Assembly (NCBI GenBank): GCA_023434265.1
Contig: JAEYTA010000068.1
Coordinates: forward strand, 1 to 7,406
Source of the DNA: Pseudomonadota bacterium
GTDB taxonomy: Bacteria; Pseudomonadota; Alphaproteobacteria; Caulobacterales; Caulobacteraceae
Reading direction: 5' to 3'
Length of the DNA: 7,406 nt
Shown here piece after piece: positions 1 to 6,180 of the stretch (position 1 is the first letter of the stretch; each line of letters opens with the position of its first letter). Position numbers and translations under genes: made by a program. The notes below the pieces were generated by a model, which saw only the letters and a list, made by a program, of their open reading frames with translations, was not told the origin of the DNA and did not search any database.

Positions 1-483
1 GTCTCGCACCCCGGCCACGAGGCGGACGTGCGGCTGGACGGGGCCTATGCGCTGGCGGGCGCCCGCCACGCCGACCTGACCAGCGTGGTCGACCATCTCG
101 GCCGCGACGGCACGACCTCGCAACTGACCAAGGGGGTGGTGAAGGACACGGCGCGCGGCGTGTTCCAGGGCAAGATCATCGTCGAGCGCGGGGCCGACGG
201 CACCGACGCCCGCATGGGCCACCACGCCCTGATCCTGTCGGAGCGCGGCGAGGTCGACGCCAAGCCGGAGCTGATCATCTACGCCGACGAGGTGCAGTGC
301 GCGCACGGCAATACGGTCGGCAATCTGGACCAGAACGCCCTGTTCTACATGCAGCAGCGCGGCCTGCCGCTGGACGAGGCGCGCGCCCTGCTGACCGCGG
401 CCTTCCTGATGGAGGTGGTCGACCGGATCGAACACGAGGGGGCGCGGGAAACGGTGCGGACATGGCTGACGGCGCGACTTTGA
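1..483 (+). CDS. sufD: SufD, Fe-S cluster assembly scaffold subunit (3' part)
   Basis: This is the C-terminal 160 codons of a SufB/SufD-family protein, open from the first base of the window, so the start lies upstream. SufD pairs with SufB and the ATPase SufC in the cytoplasmic SufBCD scaffold that builds Fe-S clusters. Visible family marks are the beta-helix repeat region, including TSQLTKGVVKD and GVFQGKIIV, and then KPELIIYADEVQCAHG with Cys at 298-300 and His at 304-306. This is followed by TVGNLDQNALFYMQQRG and a helical end. The Cys-x-His and 'ALFY...RG' pattern is typical of the C-terminal core. The call of SufD rather than SufB rests on this C-terminus and on the sufS gene directly after it. 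Its last 22 bases overlap the likely start of sufS. Confidence 0.9.
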   Translation, partial: VSHPGHEADVRLDGAYALAGARHADLTSVVDHLGRDGTTSQLTKGVVKDTARGVFQGKIIVERGADGTDARMGHHALILSERGEVDAKPELIIYADEVQCAHGNTVGNLDQNALFYMQQRGLPLDEARALLTAAFLMEVVDRIEHEGARETVRTWLTARL

Positions 484-1748
484 AGACCCCCTCCACCGCT
501 TCGCGGTCCCCCTCCCCCGGTGGGGGAGGAGAACGCTTCGATGCGTCCGCCGCGCGCGCGCAGTTCCCGATCCTGTCGCGGCAGGTGAATGGTCGGCCGC
601 TGGTCTATCTGGACTCGGCCGCCTCGGCGCAGAAGCCGCGGGCGGTGATCGGGGCGATGACGCGGGCGATGGAGGGCTCCTACGCCAACGTCCACCGCGG
701 GCTGCATACGCTGGCCAACGAGACCACCGAGGCCTTCGAGGCGGCGCGCGAGAGCGTGGCGCGGCTGCTGAACGCGCCGGCGGCCTCGAACATCGTCTGG
801 ACCAAGGGCGGCACCGAGGCGATCAACCTGGTGGCCTCCAGCTTCGGCCAGAGCATCCAGCCGGGCGACGAGATCATCGTCTCGGAGATGGAGCACCACT
901 CCAACATCGTGCCGTGGCATCTGCTGCGCGAGCGGCGCGGGGCGGTGCTGAAGTGGATTCCGGTGCTGGACGACGGGTCGCTGGACATGGCGGCTTATGC
1001 GGACCTGCTGGGTCCGAAGACGCGAATGGTCGCGGTGACCCACATGTCGAACGTGCTGGGCACCATCAATCCGGTGGCCGAGATCACCCGGCTGGCCCAC
1101 GCGGCCGGGGCGAAGGTGCTGATCGACGGCTGCCAGGGGGCGGTGCACGCCCGGCCGGATGTGCAGGCCATCGGCTGCGACTTCTACGTCTTCACCGGCC
1201 ACAAGCTGTACGGCCCGACCGGCATCGGGGCGCTGTACGGGACGGCCAAGGCGCTGGAGGCCCTGCCGCCCTACCAGGGCGGCGGCGAGATGATCGAGAC
1301 GGTCGAGCGCGAGCGGGTGACGTATGCGAAGCCGCCGCACCGGTTCGAGGCCGGGACGCCGCCGATCCTGGAGGCCATCGGTCTGGGCGCGGCCATCGAG
1401 TGGCTGAACGGCTTCGACCGCGAGGCCGTGCTGGCGCACGAGCACGCCCTGTACGAACACGCCCGCAAGCGGCTGGAGGGGGTGAACTGGCTGCGCGTGA
1501 TCGGCGAGGCGGACGGGAAGGGAGCCATCCTGACCTTCACCGTCGACGGCGCGCACGCCCACGACATCGCCCAGGTGATGGACCGCTACGGCGTCGCCGT
1601 GCGCGCCGGCCTGCACTGCGCCGAGCCGCTGGCCAAAAGGTTCGGCCTGACGTCGAGCGCCCGCGCCTCCTTCGCCCTATATAACACCACAGAGGACGCC
1701 GACGCCTTCGCCGACGCCCTGATCAAGGCCCGTGAGTTCTTCGCATGA
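462..1748 (+). CDS. sufS: SufS, group II cysteine desulfurase
   Basis: This PLP-dependent enzyme takes sulfur from L-cysteine as a persulfide, releasing alanine, and feeds the Suf scaffold. With the ATG at 462 it has 428 residues; E. coli SufS has 406. Recognisable parts are FPILSRQVNGRPLVYLDSAA (35-54), EMEHHSN with His145 and His146, Asp222 in IDGCQG, the PLP lysine Lys248 in TGHKLYGPTG, the catalytic Cys386 in RAGLHCAEP, and ARASFALYNTTED near the end. Most relatives have HHC where this has LHC. The start is uncertain. ATG 462 lies inside sufD and lacks a clear Shine-Dalgarno site; TTG 480 is the alternative. GTG 585 would delete conserved sequence. Residues 9-23 are encoded by an inserted palindromic repeat. 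The stop overlaps the sufT start as ATGA. Confidence 0.94.
   Translation: MADGATLKTPSTASRSPSPGGGGERFDASAARAQFPILSRQVNGRPLVYLDSAASAQKPRAVIGAMTRAMEGSYANVHRGLHTLANETTEAFEAARESVARLLNAPAASNIVWTKGGTEAINLVASSFGQSIQPGDEIIVSEMEHHSNIVPWHLLRERRGAVLKWIPVLDDGSLDMAAYADLLGPKTRMVAVTHMSNVLGTINPVAEITRLAHAAGAKVLIDGCQGAVHARPDVQAIGCDFYVFTGHKLYGPTGIGALYGTAKALEALPPYQGGGEMIETVERERVTYAKPPHRFEAGTPPILEAIGLGAAIEWLNGFDREAVLAHEHALYEHARKRLEGVNWLRVIGEADGKGAILTFTVDGAHAHDIAQVMDRYGVAVRAGLHCAEPLAKRFGLTSSARASFALYNTTEDADAFADALIKAREFFA
487..531 (+). repeat. Double-hairpin palindromic repeat inside the sufS 5' end
   Basis: Two perfect stem-loops lie side by side: ACCGC-TTC-GCGGT at 495-507 (5-bp arms, 3-base loop) and CCTCCCCC-GGT-GGGGGAGG at 511-529 (8-bp arms, 3-base loop). 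The pattern of a C-rich lead, a small TTC-loop hairpin and a second C-rich/G-rich hairpin resembles interspersed palindromic elements that I recall from Caulobacterales and other alphaproteobacterial genomes. Only one copy is in this window, so dispersion cannot be shown here. The element follows the sufD stop directly and is read in frame in sufS as a low-complexity Ser/Pro/Gly stretch. In RNA the second stem would be very stable and could slow ribosomes or guard mRNA ends. Confidence 0.75.
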
Positions 1749-2140
1749 CGTCAGAAGCCGCCCGCAAGCCCGACGAGGCCGCCTTCGCCGAGGCCTGGGA
1801 CGCGCCGCAGAAGGCCGCCCTGGAGCAGGGCGAGATCGACCGCCTGACCGACGACATCATCGAGGCGCTGAAGACCGTCTACGACCCGGAGATCCCGGTC
1901 GACATCTACGAGCTGGGGCTGATCTACAAGGTCGACCTGTCCGACGACCGCGACGTCGCCGTGGAGATGACCCTGACGGCCCCGGGCTGCCCCGTGGCCG
2001 GCGAGATGCCGGGTTGGGTCGAGGACGCCATCCGCAAGGTCGACGGCGTGCGCTCGGTGCGCGCCGAACTGGTCTTCGACCCGCCGTGGGACCCGTCGAA
2101 GATGAGCGACGAGGCCAAGCTGCAGCTGAACATGTTCTGA
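1745..2140 (+). CDS. sufT: SufT, DUF59/MIP18-family Fe-S maturation factor
   Basis: The gene encodes a 131-residue cytoplasmic protein of the DUF59 (MIP18) family, often found next to suf genes and implicated in Fe-S protein maturation. The family signature is clear: DPEIPVDIYELGLIY (47-61), then MTLTAPGCPVAGEMP (75-89) with the conserved Cys82, and PPWDPSKMSDEAKLQLNMF closing the chain. Residues 1-30 are a charged, Ala/Glu-rich, poorly conserved leader seen in many SufT proteins. The start ATG at 1745 overlaps the sufS stop (ATGA), implying translational coupling. The exact biochemical step is not settled for this family; a role as carrier or adaptor for clusters is inferred from context. 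Confidence 0.92.
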   Translation: MTSEAARKPDEAAFAEAWDAPQKAALEQGEIDRLTDDIIEALKTVYDPEIPVDIYELGLIYKVDLSDDRDVAVEMTLTAPGCPVAGEMPGWVEDAIRKVDGVRSVRAELVFDPPWDPSKMSDEAKLQLNMF

Positions 2141-2146
2141 GGCCCG

Positions 2147-2530
2147 ATGAGCGAGCTTACCACCAGCGTCCGTCCCCGCCGTCCCCGCCCCCAGGTCGTC
2201 ACCCTGACCGAGGCTGCGGCCGCGCGCGTGCGCGAGCTGTGCGAGGCGCACGGCCACAAGGGGCTGCGCGTGGGGGTCAAGAACGGCGGCTGCGCGGGGC
2301 AGGAGTACACCTTCGCCTTCGCCGACGAGATCGCGCCCTTCGACGAGGTGGTCGCCGACAAGGGCGCCACGGTGGTCATCGACCCGAAGGCCATCCTGTT
2401 CCTGATCGGGACCGAGATCGATTTCGAGACGACGAAGCTGGCCTCGAAATTCGTCTTCCGGAACCCGAACGAGACCGACGCCTGCGGCTGCGGCGAGAGC
2501 GTCACCATCGTGCCGGCGAAGGCCGACTGA
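2147..2530 (+). CDS. sufA: SufA-like A-type Fe-S carrier protein
   Basis: This 127-residue A-type carrier (HesB/IscA/SufA family) accepts a cluster from the SufBCD scaffold and passes it to target proteins. The three cluster-ligand cysteines are in place: Cys49 in NGGCAGQEYTF, and Cys113 and Cys115 in DACGCGES near the C-terminus. The family fold shows in LTEAAAARVRELCEAHG and in IDPKAILFLIGTEIDF. The first 16 residues are a basic, proline-rich tail (RPRRPRPQ) not needed for the fold. ATG 2147 is 6 bases after the sufT stop, with TGAGG just upstream as a weak ribosome site. The stop shares one base with the metN start. It could be named IscA or ErpA by sequence alone; the suf context favours SufA. 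Confidence 0.9.
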   Translation: MSELTTSVRPRRPRPQVVTLTEAAAARVRELCEAHGHKGLRVGVKNGGCAGQEYTFAFADEIAPFDEVVADKGATVVIDPKAILFLIGTEIDFETTKLASKFVFRNPNETDACGCGESVTIVPAKAD

Positions 2531-3519
2531 TGATCCGGCTGGAGGGGGTGACGAAGCGCTTCCGCAGCGCGGCGGGCGAGCGCACGGCGCTGGACGCCGT
2601 CGACCTGGAGATCGCCGCCGGCGAGGTGTTCGGCGTGGTCGGGCGCTCGGGGGCCGGCAAGTCGACGCTGGTGCGGACCATCAACCGGCTGGAGCGGCCC
2701 GACGCCGGGCGGGTGTTCGTCGACGGGCAGGAGATCACCGCCCTTGATCCCGCCGGCCTGCGCGCGGCGCGGCGCCGGATCGGCATGATCTTCCAGCACT
2801 TCAACCTGCTCAACGCGAAGACCATCGCCGAGAACGTCGCCTTCCCGCTGCGGCTGGAAGGGCGGGGTGGGGCCGAGGTGGACCGTCGTGTGGCGGACCT
2901 GCTGGAGCAGCTCGGACTGGCCGAGCACGCCCGCAAGCATCCGGCCCAGCTGTCGGGTGGCCAGAAGCAGCGCGTCGGCATCGCCCGGGCGCTGGCGACG
3001 GAGCCCAAGGTTCTGCTCTGCGACGAGGCGACCAGCGCCCTGGACCCCGAGACCACCGAGGACATCCTGACCCTGCTCGACCAGCTGAACCGCGAGCTGG
3101 GCCTGACCATCGTGCTGATCACCCACCAGATGGAGGTGGTGCGCCGGGTGTGCGATCGGGTGGCGGTGATGAAGGACGGCCGGGTGGTCGAGCAGGGCAC
3201 CACGGCCGATGTCTTCCTGCATCCGCGGCACGAGACCACCCGCGCCATGCTGGCCGAGGGCGAGGAGGCGGTCGACGCCTCGGTCGTGCCGGCGGGGGCG
3301 AGGCTGGCGAAGCTGACCTTCCGCGGCGCGGCCACCTATGAGCCCGAACTGAGCCGCGTGGCCCGCTCCGTCGGGGTCGACTATTCAATCCTGTCGGGTC
3401 GCATCAGCCGGATCCGCGGCGAACCCTACGGCCAGTTGACGGTGGCTTTCACCGGCGGCGACGCCGAGGCGGCGGTGACGCAGCTGACGGCGCGCGGCGT
3501 GCGGGTGGAGGCGGCCTGA
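2530..3519 (+). CDS. metN: MetN, methionine ABC importer ATPase
   Basis: This 329-residue ATPase of the MetNIQ importer sits at the inner face of the membrane and powers uptake of methionine (D or L, or related sulfur compounds). In order it shows Walker A GRSGAGKST (38-46), Q-loop Gln89 in IFQHFNLL, the signature LSGGQKQR (141-148), Walker B VLLCDEATSALDP (161-173) and H-loop His199. The C-terminal part from about residue 255 looks like the NIL domain, which binds methionine and shuts transport down by trans-inhibition in E. coli MetNI. Its presence separates MetN from amino-acid ATPases such as GlnQ or HisP. ATG 2530 overlaps the sufA stop (TGATG), and GAAGG at 2518-2522 is a suitably spaced ribosome site. 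Confidence 0.95.
   Translation: MIRLEGVTKRFRSAAGERTALDAVDLEIAAGEVFGVVGRSGAGKSTLVRTINRLERPDAGRVFVDGQEITALDPAGLRAARRRIGMIFQHFNLLNAKTIAENVAFPLRLEGRGGAEVDRRVADLLEQLGLAEHARKHPAQLSGGQKQRVGIARALATEPKVLLCDEATSALDPETTEDILTLLDQLNRELGLTIVLITHQMEVVRRVCDRVAVMKDGRVVEQGTTADVFLHPRHETTRAMLAEGEEAVDASVVPAGARLAKLTFRGAATYEPELSRVARSVGVDYSILSGRISRIRGEPYGQLTVAFTGGDAEAAVTQLTARGVRVEAA
3507..3511 (+). promoter_or_regulatory. Shine-Dalgarno site of metI
   Basis: GGAGG lies 7 bases before ATG 3519, inside the last codons of metN. It fixes the metI start at the TGATG overlap and is the strongest ribosome site in the plus-strand operon. Confidence 0.7.
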
Positions 3520-4175
3520 TGTTCGACAATCTCGACGCCGGCGAAATCGGACGGGCGACGCTGGACACCCTGCTGATGCTGGGCGGCTCGCTGGCGCTGA
3601 CGGTGCTGTTCGGCGTCCCGCTGGGCGTGCTGCTCTACCTGTCGGGCAAGGGGCGGCTGGCCGCCAATCCGGTTTTGAACGCGGCGCTGTCCTTCGTGGT
3701 CAATGTGCTGCGCTCCATCCCCTTCATCATCCTGCTGATCGTCATGCTGCCGGTGACGGTGCTGCTGGTCGGCACCTCGCTGGGCGTGGCCGGGGCCATC
3801 CCGCCGCTGGTCGCCGGCGCCGCGCCCTTCTACGCCCGGCTGGTCGAGACGGCCATGCGCGAGGTCGACAAGGGCGTGGTCGAAGCCGGTCAGGCCATGG
3901 GCGGGACCACGGTCCAGATCGTCACCCGCGCCCTCTTGCCCGAGGCCCTGCCGGGCATCCTCGCCGGAGCCACGGTCACCGCCATCGCCCTGGTCAGCTA
4001 CACCGCCATGGCCGGGGTGGTCGGGGCCGGGGGGCTCGGCGATCTCGCCATCCGTTTCGGCTACCAGCGGTTCCAGACCGATGTCATGGTTGTCACCGTT
4101 CTGCTCCTCCTCGTCCTGGTGCAGGCTCTCCAGATGCTCGGCGATCGGCTGGTCGCCGCCGTTTCCCACCGCTGA
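3519..4175 (+). CDS. metI: MetI, methionine ABC importer permease
   Basis: This 218-residue inner-membrane permease of MetNIQ is close to the 217 residues of E. coli MetI. About five hydrophobic segments are visible, roughly at 17-40, 57-84, 88-106, 146-170 and 188-208. The coupling loop that docks on MetN is the EAA-type motif between about 121 and 146, with VEAGQAMGGTT followed by LLPEALPGI. RSIPFIILLIVMLPVT (65-80) and SYTAMAGVVGAGGLGDLA (160-177) are typical of MetI. The start shares one base with the metN stop and has a good GGAGG site, so MetN and MetI are probably made in matched amounts. The stop is 14 bases before metQ. Confidence 0.95.
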   Translation: MFDNLDAGEIGRATLDTLLMLGGSLALTVLFGVPLGVLLYLSGKGRLAANPVLNAALSFVVNVLRSIPFIILLIVMLPVTVLLVGTSLGVAGAIPPLVAGAAPFYARLVETAMREVDKGVVEAGQAMGGTTVQIVTRALLPEALPGILAGATVTAIALVSYTAMAGVVGAGGLGDLAIRFGYQRFQTDVMVVTVLLLLVLVQALQMLGDRLVAAVSHR

Positions 4176-4189
4176 TCGCGAGACCGCCC

Positions 4190-4993
4190 ATGCTGCGCCG
4201 CTCCCTGCTCCTCGCCGCCGCCGCCCTGAGCCTCGCCGCCTGCGGGCGGGGCGGAGAGGACGCGACCGATCCGGACGGCCCCCTGCGGGTCGGGGCCACC
4301 GCCGTGCCGCACGCGGAGATCCTCGAGCACATCCAACCCGCACTGGCGGCGCAGGGGGTGGAGATCGAGATCAAGGTGTTCAACGACTACGTCCAGCCCA
4401 ACACGCAGCTGGCCGAGCGGCGGCTGGACGCCAACTATTTCCAGACCAAGCCGTACCTGGACGAGTTCAACGCCTCGCGCGGGACCCAGCTGGTCACCGT
4501 CGCGGGCGTCCACGTCGAGCCACTGGGGGCCTATTCGCGCCGCTTCCGTTCGCTGGCCGAACTGCCCGTCGGAGCCGACGTGGCGGTGCCCAACGACGCC
4601 TCCACCATCGGCCGCGCGCTGATCCTGCTGCAGGAGGCGGGGCTGATCCGGCTGAAGGACCCGTCGAACCCGCTGCAGAGCCTGCGCGACATCGCCGCCA
4701 ATCCGAAGAACCTACGCTTCCGGGAGCTGGAGTCGGCGACCCTGCCGCGCGTGCTGGATCAGGTCGACATGGCGGTGATCAACACCAACTACGCGCTGGA
4801 CGCCGGTCTGAACCCGCGCCGCGACGCCCTGACCCTGGAAGGCGGCGACAGCCCCTATGTGAACTACCTCGTCGCCCGCCCCGATAACCGCGACGACCCC
4901 CGCATCGCGGCGCTGGCCGCGGCGCTTCGCGGGCAGGCGGTGAAGGACTTCATCGCGCAGAAGTACGAGGGGGCGGTGATTCCGGCGGAGTGA
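4190..4993 (+). CDS. metQ: MetQ, methionine-binding lipoprotein
   Basis: This 267-residue NlpA/MetQ-family substrate-binding protein delivers the amino acid to MetNI. It begins with a short lipoprotein signal: MLRR, a hydrophobic run, and lipobox LAAC with Cys18 as the lipidated residue, so it should be membrane-anchored in the periplasm. The mature part starts with an acidic linker (19-30) and then RVGATAVPHAEILEHI. Family marks are FNDYVQPNTQLAERRLDANY, FQTKPYLDEF and INTNYALDAGLNP. Position after metN and metI, plus the NIL domain on MetN, favours methionine as substrate. The NlpA family also includes proteins for other amino acids or methionine-containing peptides, so the true ligand is inferred. 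Confidence 0.94.
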   Translation: MLRRSLLLAAAALSLAACGRGGEDATDPDGPLRVGATAVPHAEILEHIQPALAAQGVEIEIKVFNDYVQPNTQLAERRLDANYFQTKPYLDEFNASRGTQLVTVAGVHVEPLGAYSRRFRSLAELPVGADVAVPNDASTIGRALILLQEAGLIRLKDPSNPLQSLRDIAANPKNLRFRELESATLPRVLDQVDMAVINTNYALDAGLNPRRDALTLEGGDSPYVNYLVARPDNRDDPRIAALAAALRGQAVKDFIAQKYEGAVIPAE

Positions 4994-4996
4994 CGC

Positions 4997-5365
4997 ATGG
5001 CCTACGATCCCGACTTCGGTGAATGGGTGCGCGAGCATTTCGCGGCGCTGGGCCCGCTCGAGATCAAGCGAATGTTCGGGGGCGCCGCCGTCTATGCGAA
5101 CGGCCTGATCTTCGCCCTGCTGGACGACGGGGTGATCTGGCTGAAGGCCGACGAGGTCAACGCGCCGCTGCTGAAGCAGGCGGGATCGCGGCAGTTCGCC
5201 TATCCGACCAAGGGTGGGGACACGGCGGTGATGGCCTACTGGTCGCTGCCGGAAACGGCGCTGGATGACCCGGAAGAGGCTGCGGACTGGGCTCGAAGGT
5301 CGATCGACGCCGCCCTCCGGAAATCCGCGGCCAAGGCCAGGAAACAGGGGAAGTCTAGGCCGTAG
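4997..5365 (+). CDS. TfoX N-terminal-domain protein
   Basis: This 122-residue protein consists of a single TfoX N-terminal domain. The motif KRMFGGAAVYANGLIFALL is near residues 24-42, followed by WLKADEVN, FAYPTKGGD, an aromatic MAYWSLPE segment and WARRSIDAALR; the tail is basic (KSAAKARKQGKSRP). Full-length TfoX/Sxy of gammaproteobacteria governs competence and has a second C-terminal domain, which is missing here. Stand-alone versions are common in alphaproteobacteria and have no established function, so a competence role should not be assumed. ATG 4997 is 3 bases after the metQ stop with GGAG at 4987-4990, so it is probably the last gene of the suf-met transcript. Its 3' end overlaps plsC, on the other strand, by 11 bases. 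Confidence 0.88.
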   Translation: MAYDPDFGEWVREHFAALGPLEIKRMFGGAAVYANGLIFALLDDGVIWLKADEVNAPLLKQAGSRQFAYPTKGGDTAVMAYWSLPETALDDPEEAADWARRSIDAALRKSAAKARKQGKSRP

Positions 5366-6143
5366 CGGCCGCCTGTCTCGCCGCGCGGGCCATCTCGTCG
5401 GGCGTCGGCACCTGAACGGCCGGGGTCACCGGCTGGCCCGTCGCCTCCGCTACCAGTTCCGCCGTCTTGCCCTCGATGGCGGCCTCCAGCCGCGCGAGGA
5501 ACTCGTCCTTCGGCAGGCCGGTGGGGATGGGGTCGAGGAACTCCAGCGTCGCCGTGCCCGGGCGCTTCTCGAAGGCCTCCTGGGGCCAGAACAGGCCGAG
5601 GTTGGTGGCCACGGGCACCACCGGCATGTCGAAGTCCCGGTACATGTGCCAGACGCCGGAGCGGTAGCGGAACTTCTCGCCCACCTTCGCCAGATTGCCC
5701 TCGGGGTAGATCAGGATGCGGCGGCCGTCGCGGTGGGCGTCGGCGGCGCGGGACTTGAGCGCGTCGCGGGCTTCGCGGCCGCCGCAGTTGTTGACGACGA
5801 TGGCGCCGAGCTTGCGCAGCACCGTGGCCATCAGCGGGAATTTCTCGAGATGGTCGCCGGTGACGAAGGCGAGGTTGTCGACGCGGTCGTAGACCGAGAA
5901 GCCGTCTCCCCAACTCTGGTGCTTGGCGGCGAGGATGAAGGCGCCGGCGGGCAGGCGATCCTCGCCGCAGTACTGGATTCGGATGCCCGCCAGCACGCCC
6001 ATCGCCTGGACCATGCGGCGGACGTAGCGGCGGATGATCCAGCTGGTCGCGCCCCGTCCGGGCGTCAGGGCGGCGATCACCGCCGCCAGGGTGTAGGCGA
6101 TCGACAGCGACCAGTAGGCGATGGCGAAAGCGACGCTGCGCAT
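5355..6143 (-). CDS. plsC: PlsC-family 1-acylglycerol-3-phosphate acyltransferase
   Basis: This 262-residue membrane-associated acyltransferase of the PlsC/LPLAT family probably converts lysophosphatidic acid to phosphatidic acid in phospholipid synthesis. A hydrophobic N-terminal helix (about 3-26) would anchor it. The catalytic HX4D motif is HQSWGD with His75 and Asp80, in the context AAKHQSWGDGF. The later blocks are GAIVVNNCGG (113-122), YPEGN (146-150) and VVPVATNLG (175-183). Two blocks differ from the textbook form: the usual Arg of motif II is Asn, and EGTR reads EGNL. Substrate preference is therefore open; it may be a specialised lysophospholipid acyltransferase. The C-terminal 35 residues are Ala/Pro-rich and probably disordered. 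The gene lies 37 bases after the diguanylate cyclase gene on the same strand, without a visible ribosome site. Confidence 0.88.
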   Translation of the reverse strand: MRSVAFAIAYWSLSIAYTLAAVIAALTPGRGATSWIIRRYVRRMVQAMGVLAGIRIQYCGEDRLPAGAFILAAKHQSWGDGFSVYDRVDNLAFVTGDHLEKFPLMATVLRKLGAIVVNNCGGREARDALKSRAADAHRDGRRILIYPEGNLAKVGEKFRYRSGVWHMYRDFDMPVVPVATNLGLFWPQEAFEKRPGTATLEFLDPIPTGLPKDEFLARLEAAIEGKTAELVAEATGQPVTPAVQVPTPDEMARAARQAAATA

Positions 6144-6180
6144 GGGCGGACTATGTCGCGATTTGCGGCGAGGCCAAGCC
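6144..6180 (-). other. Short gap between diguanylate cyclase and plsC
   Basis: This 37-base spacer contains no hairpin, no terminator and no recognisable promoter or Shine-Dalgarno site. Read-through from the cyclase gene into plsC is the simplest reading. Confidence 0.5.

Noticed and set aside
297..461. Longer sufS form starting at 297
   Set aside because: The extra residues are the sufD coding sequence read in another frame and have no SufS homology.
345..1616. Long minus-strand open frame opposite sufS
   Set aside because: Its composition (Arg, His, Gly and Gln rich) and lack of any family motif mark it as a GC-driven shadow of the sufS reading frame.
1676..1690. TATATAA-like stretch as a possible promoter for sufT
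   Set aside because: It encodes the conserved ALYNTT segment of SufS, and the following genes are translationally coupled; no matching -35 was seen.
1732..2529. Upstream extension of the metN frame that would make a 595-residue fusion
   Set aside because: The added part is an Arg/Gly-rich out-of-frame reading of sufT and sufA. The MetN homology begins exactly at ATG 2530, which has a ribosome site.
2500..2535. SAM riboswitch or other methionine-responsive leader before metN
   Set aside because: metN starts within the sufA stop codon, so there is no untranslated leader to hold one.
1924..3231. Long minus-strand open frame opposite sufT, sufA and metN
   Set aside because: It crosses three well-supported genes on the other strand and shows no recognisable domain; stop codons are rare by chance at this GC content.
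4176..4189. Terminator or attenuator between metI and metQ
   Set aside because: Only 14 bases, with no inverted repeat or T-run.
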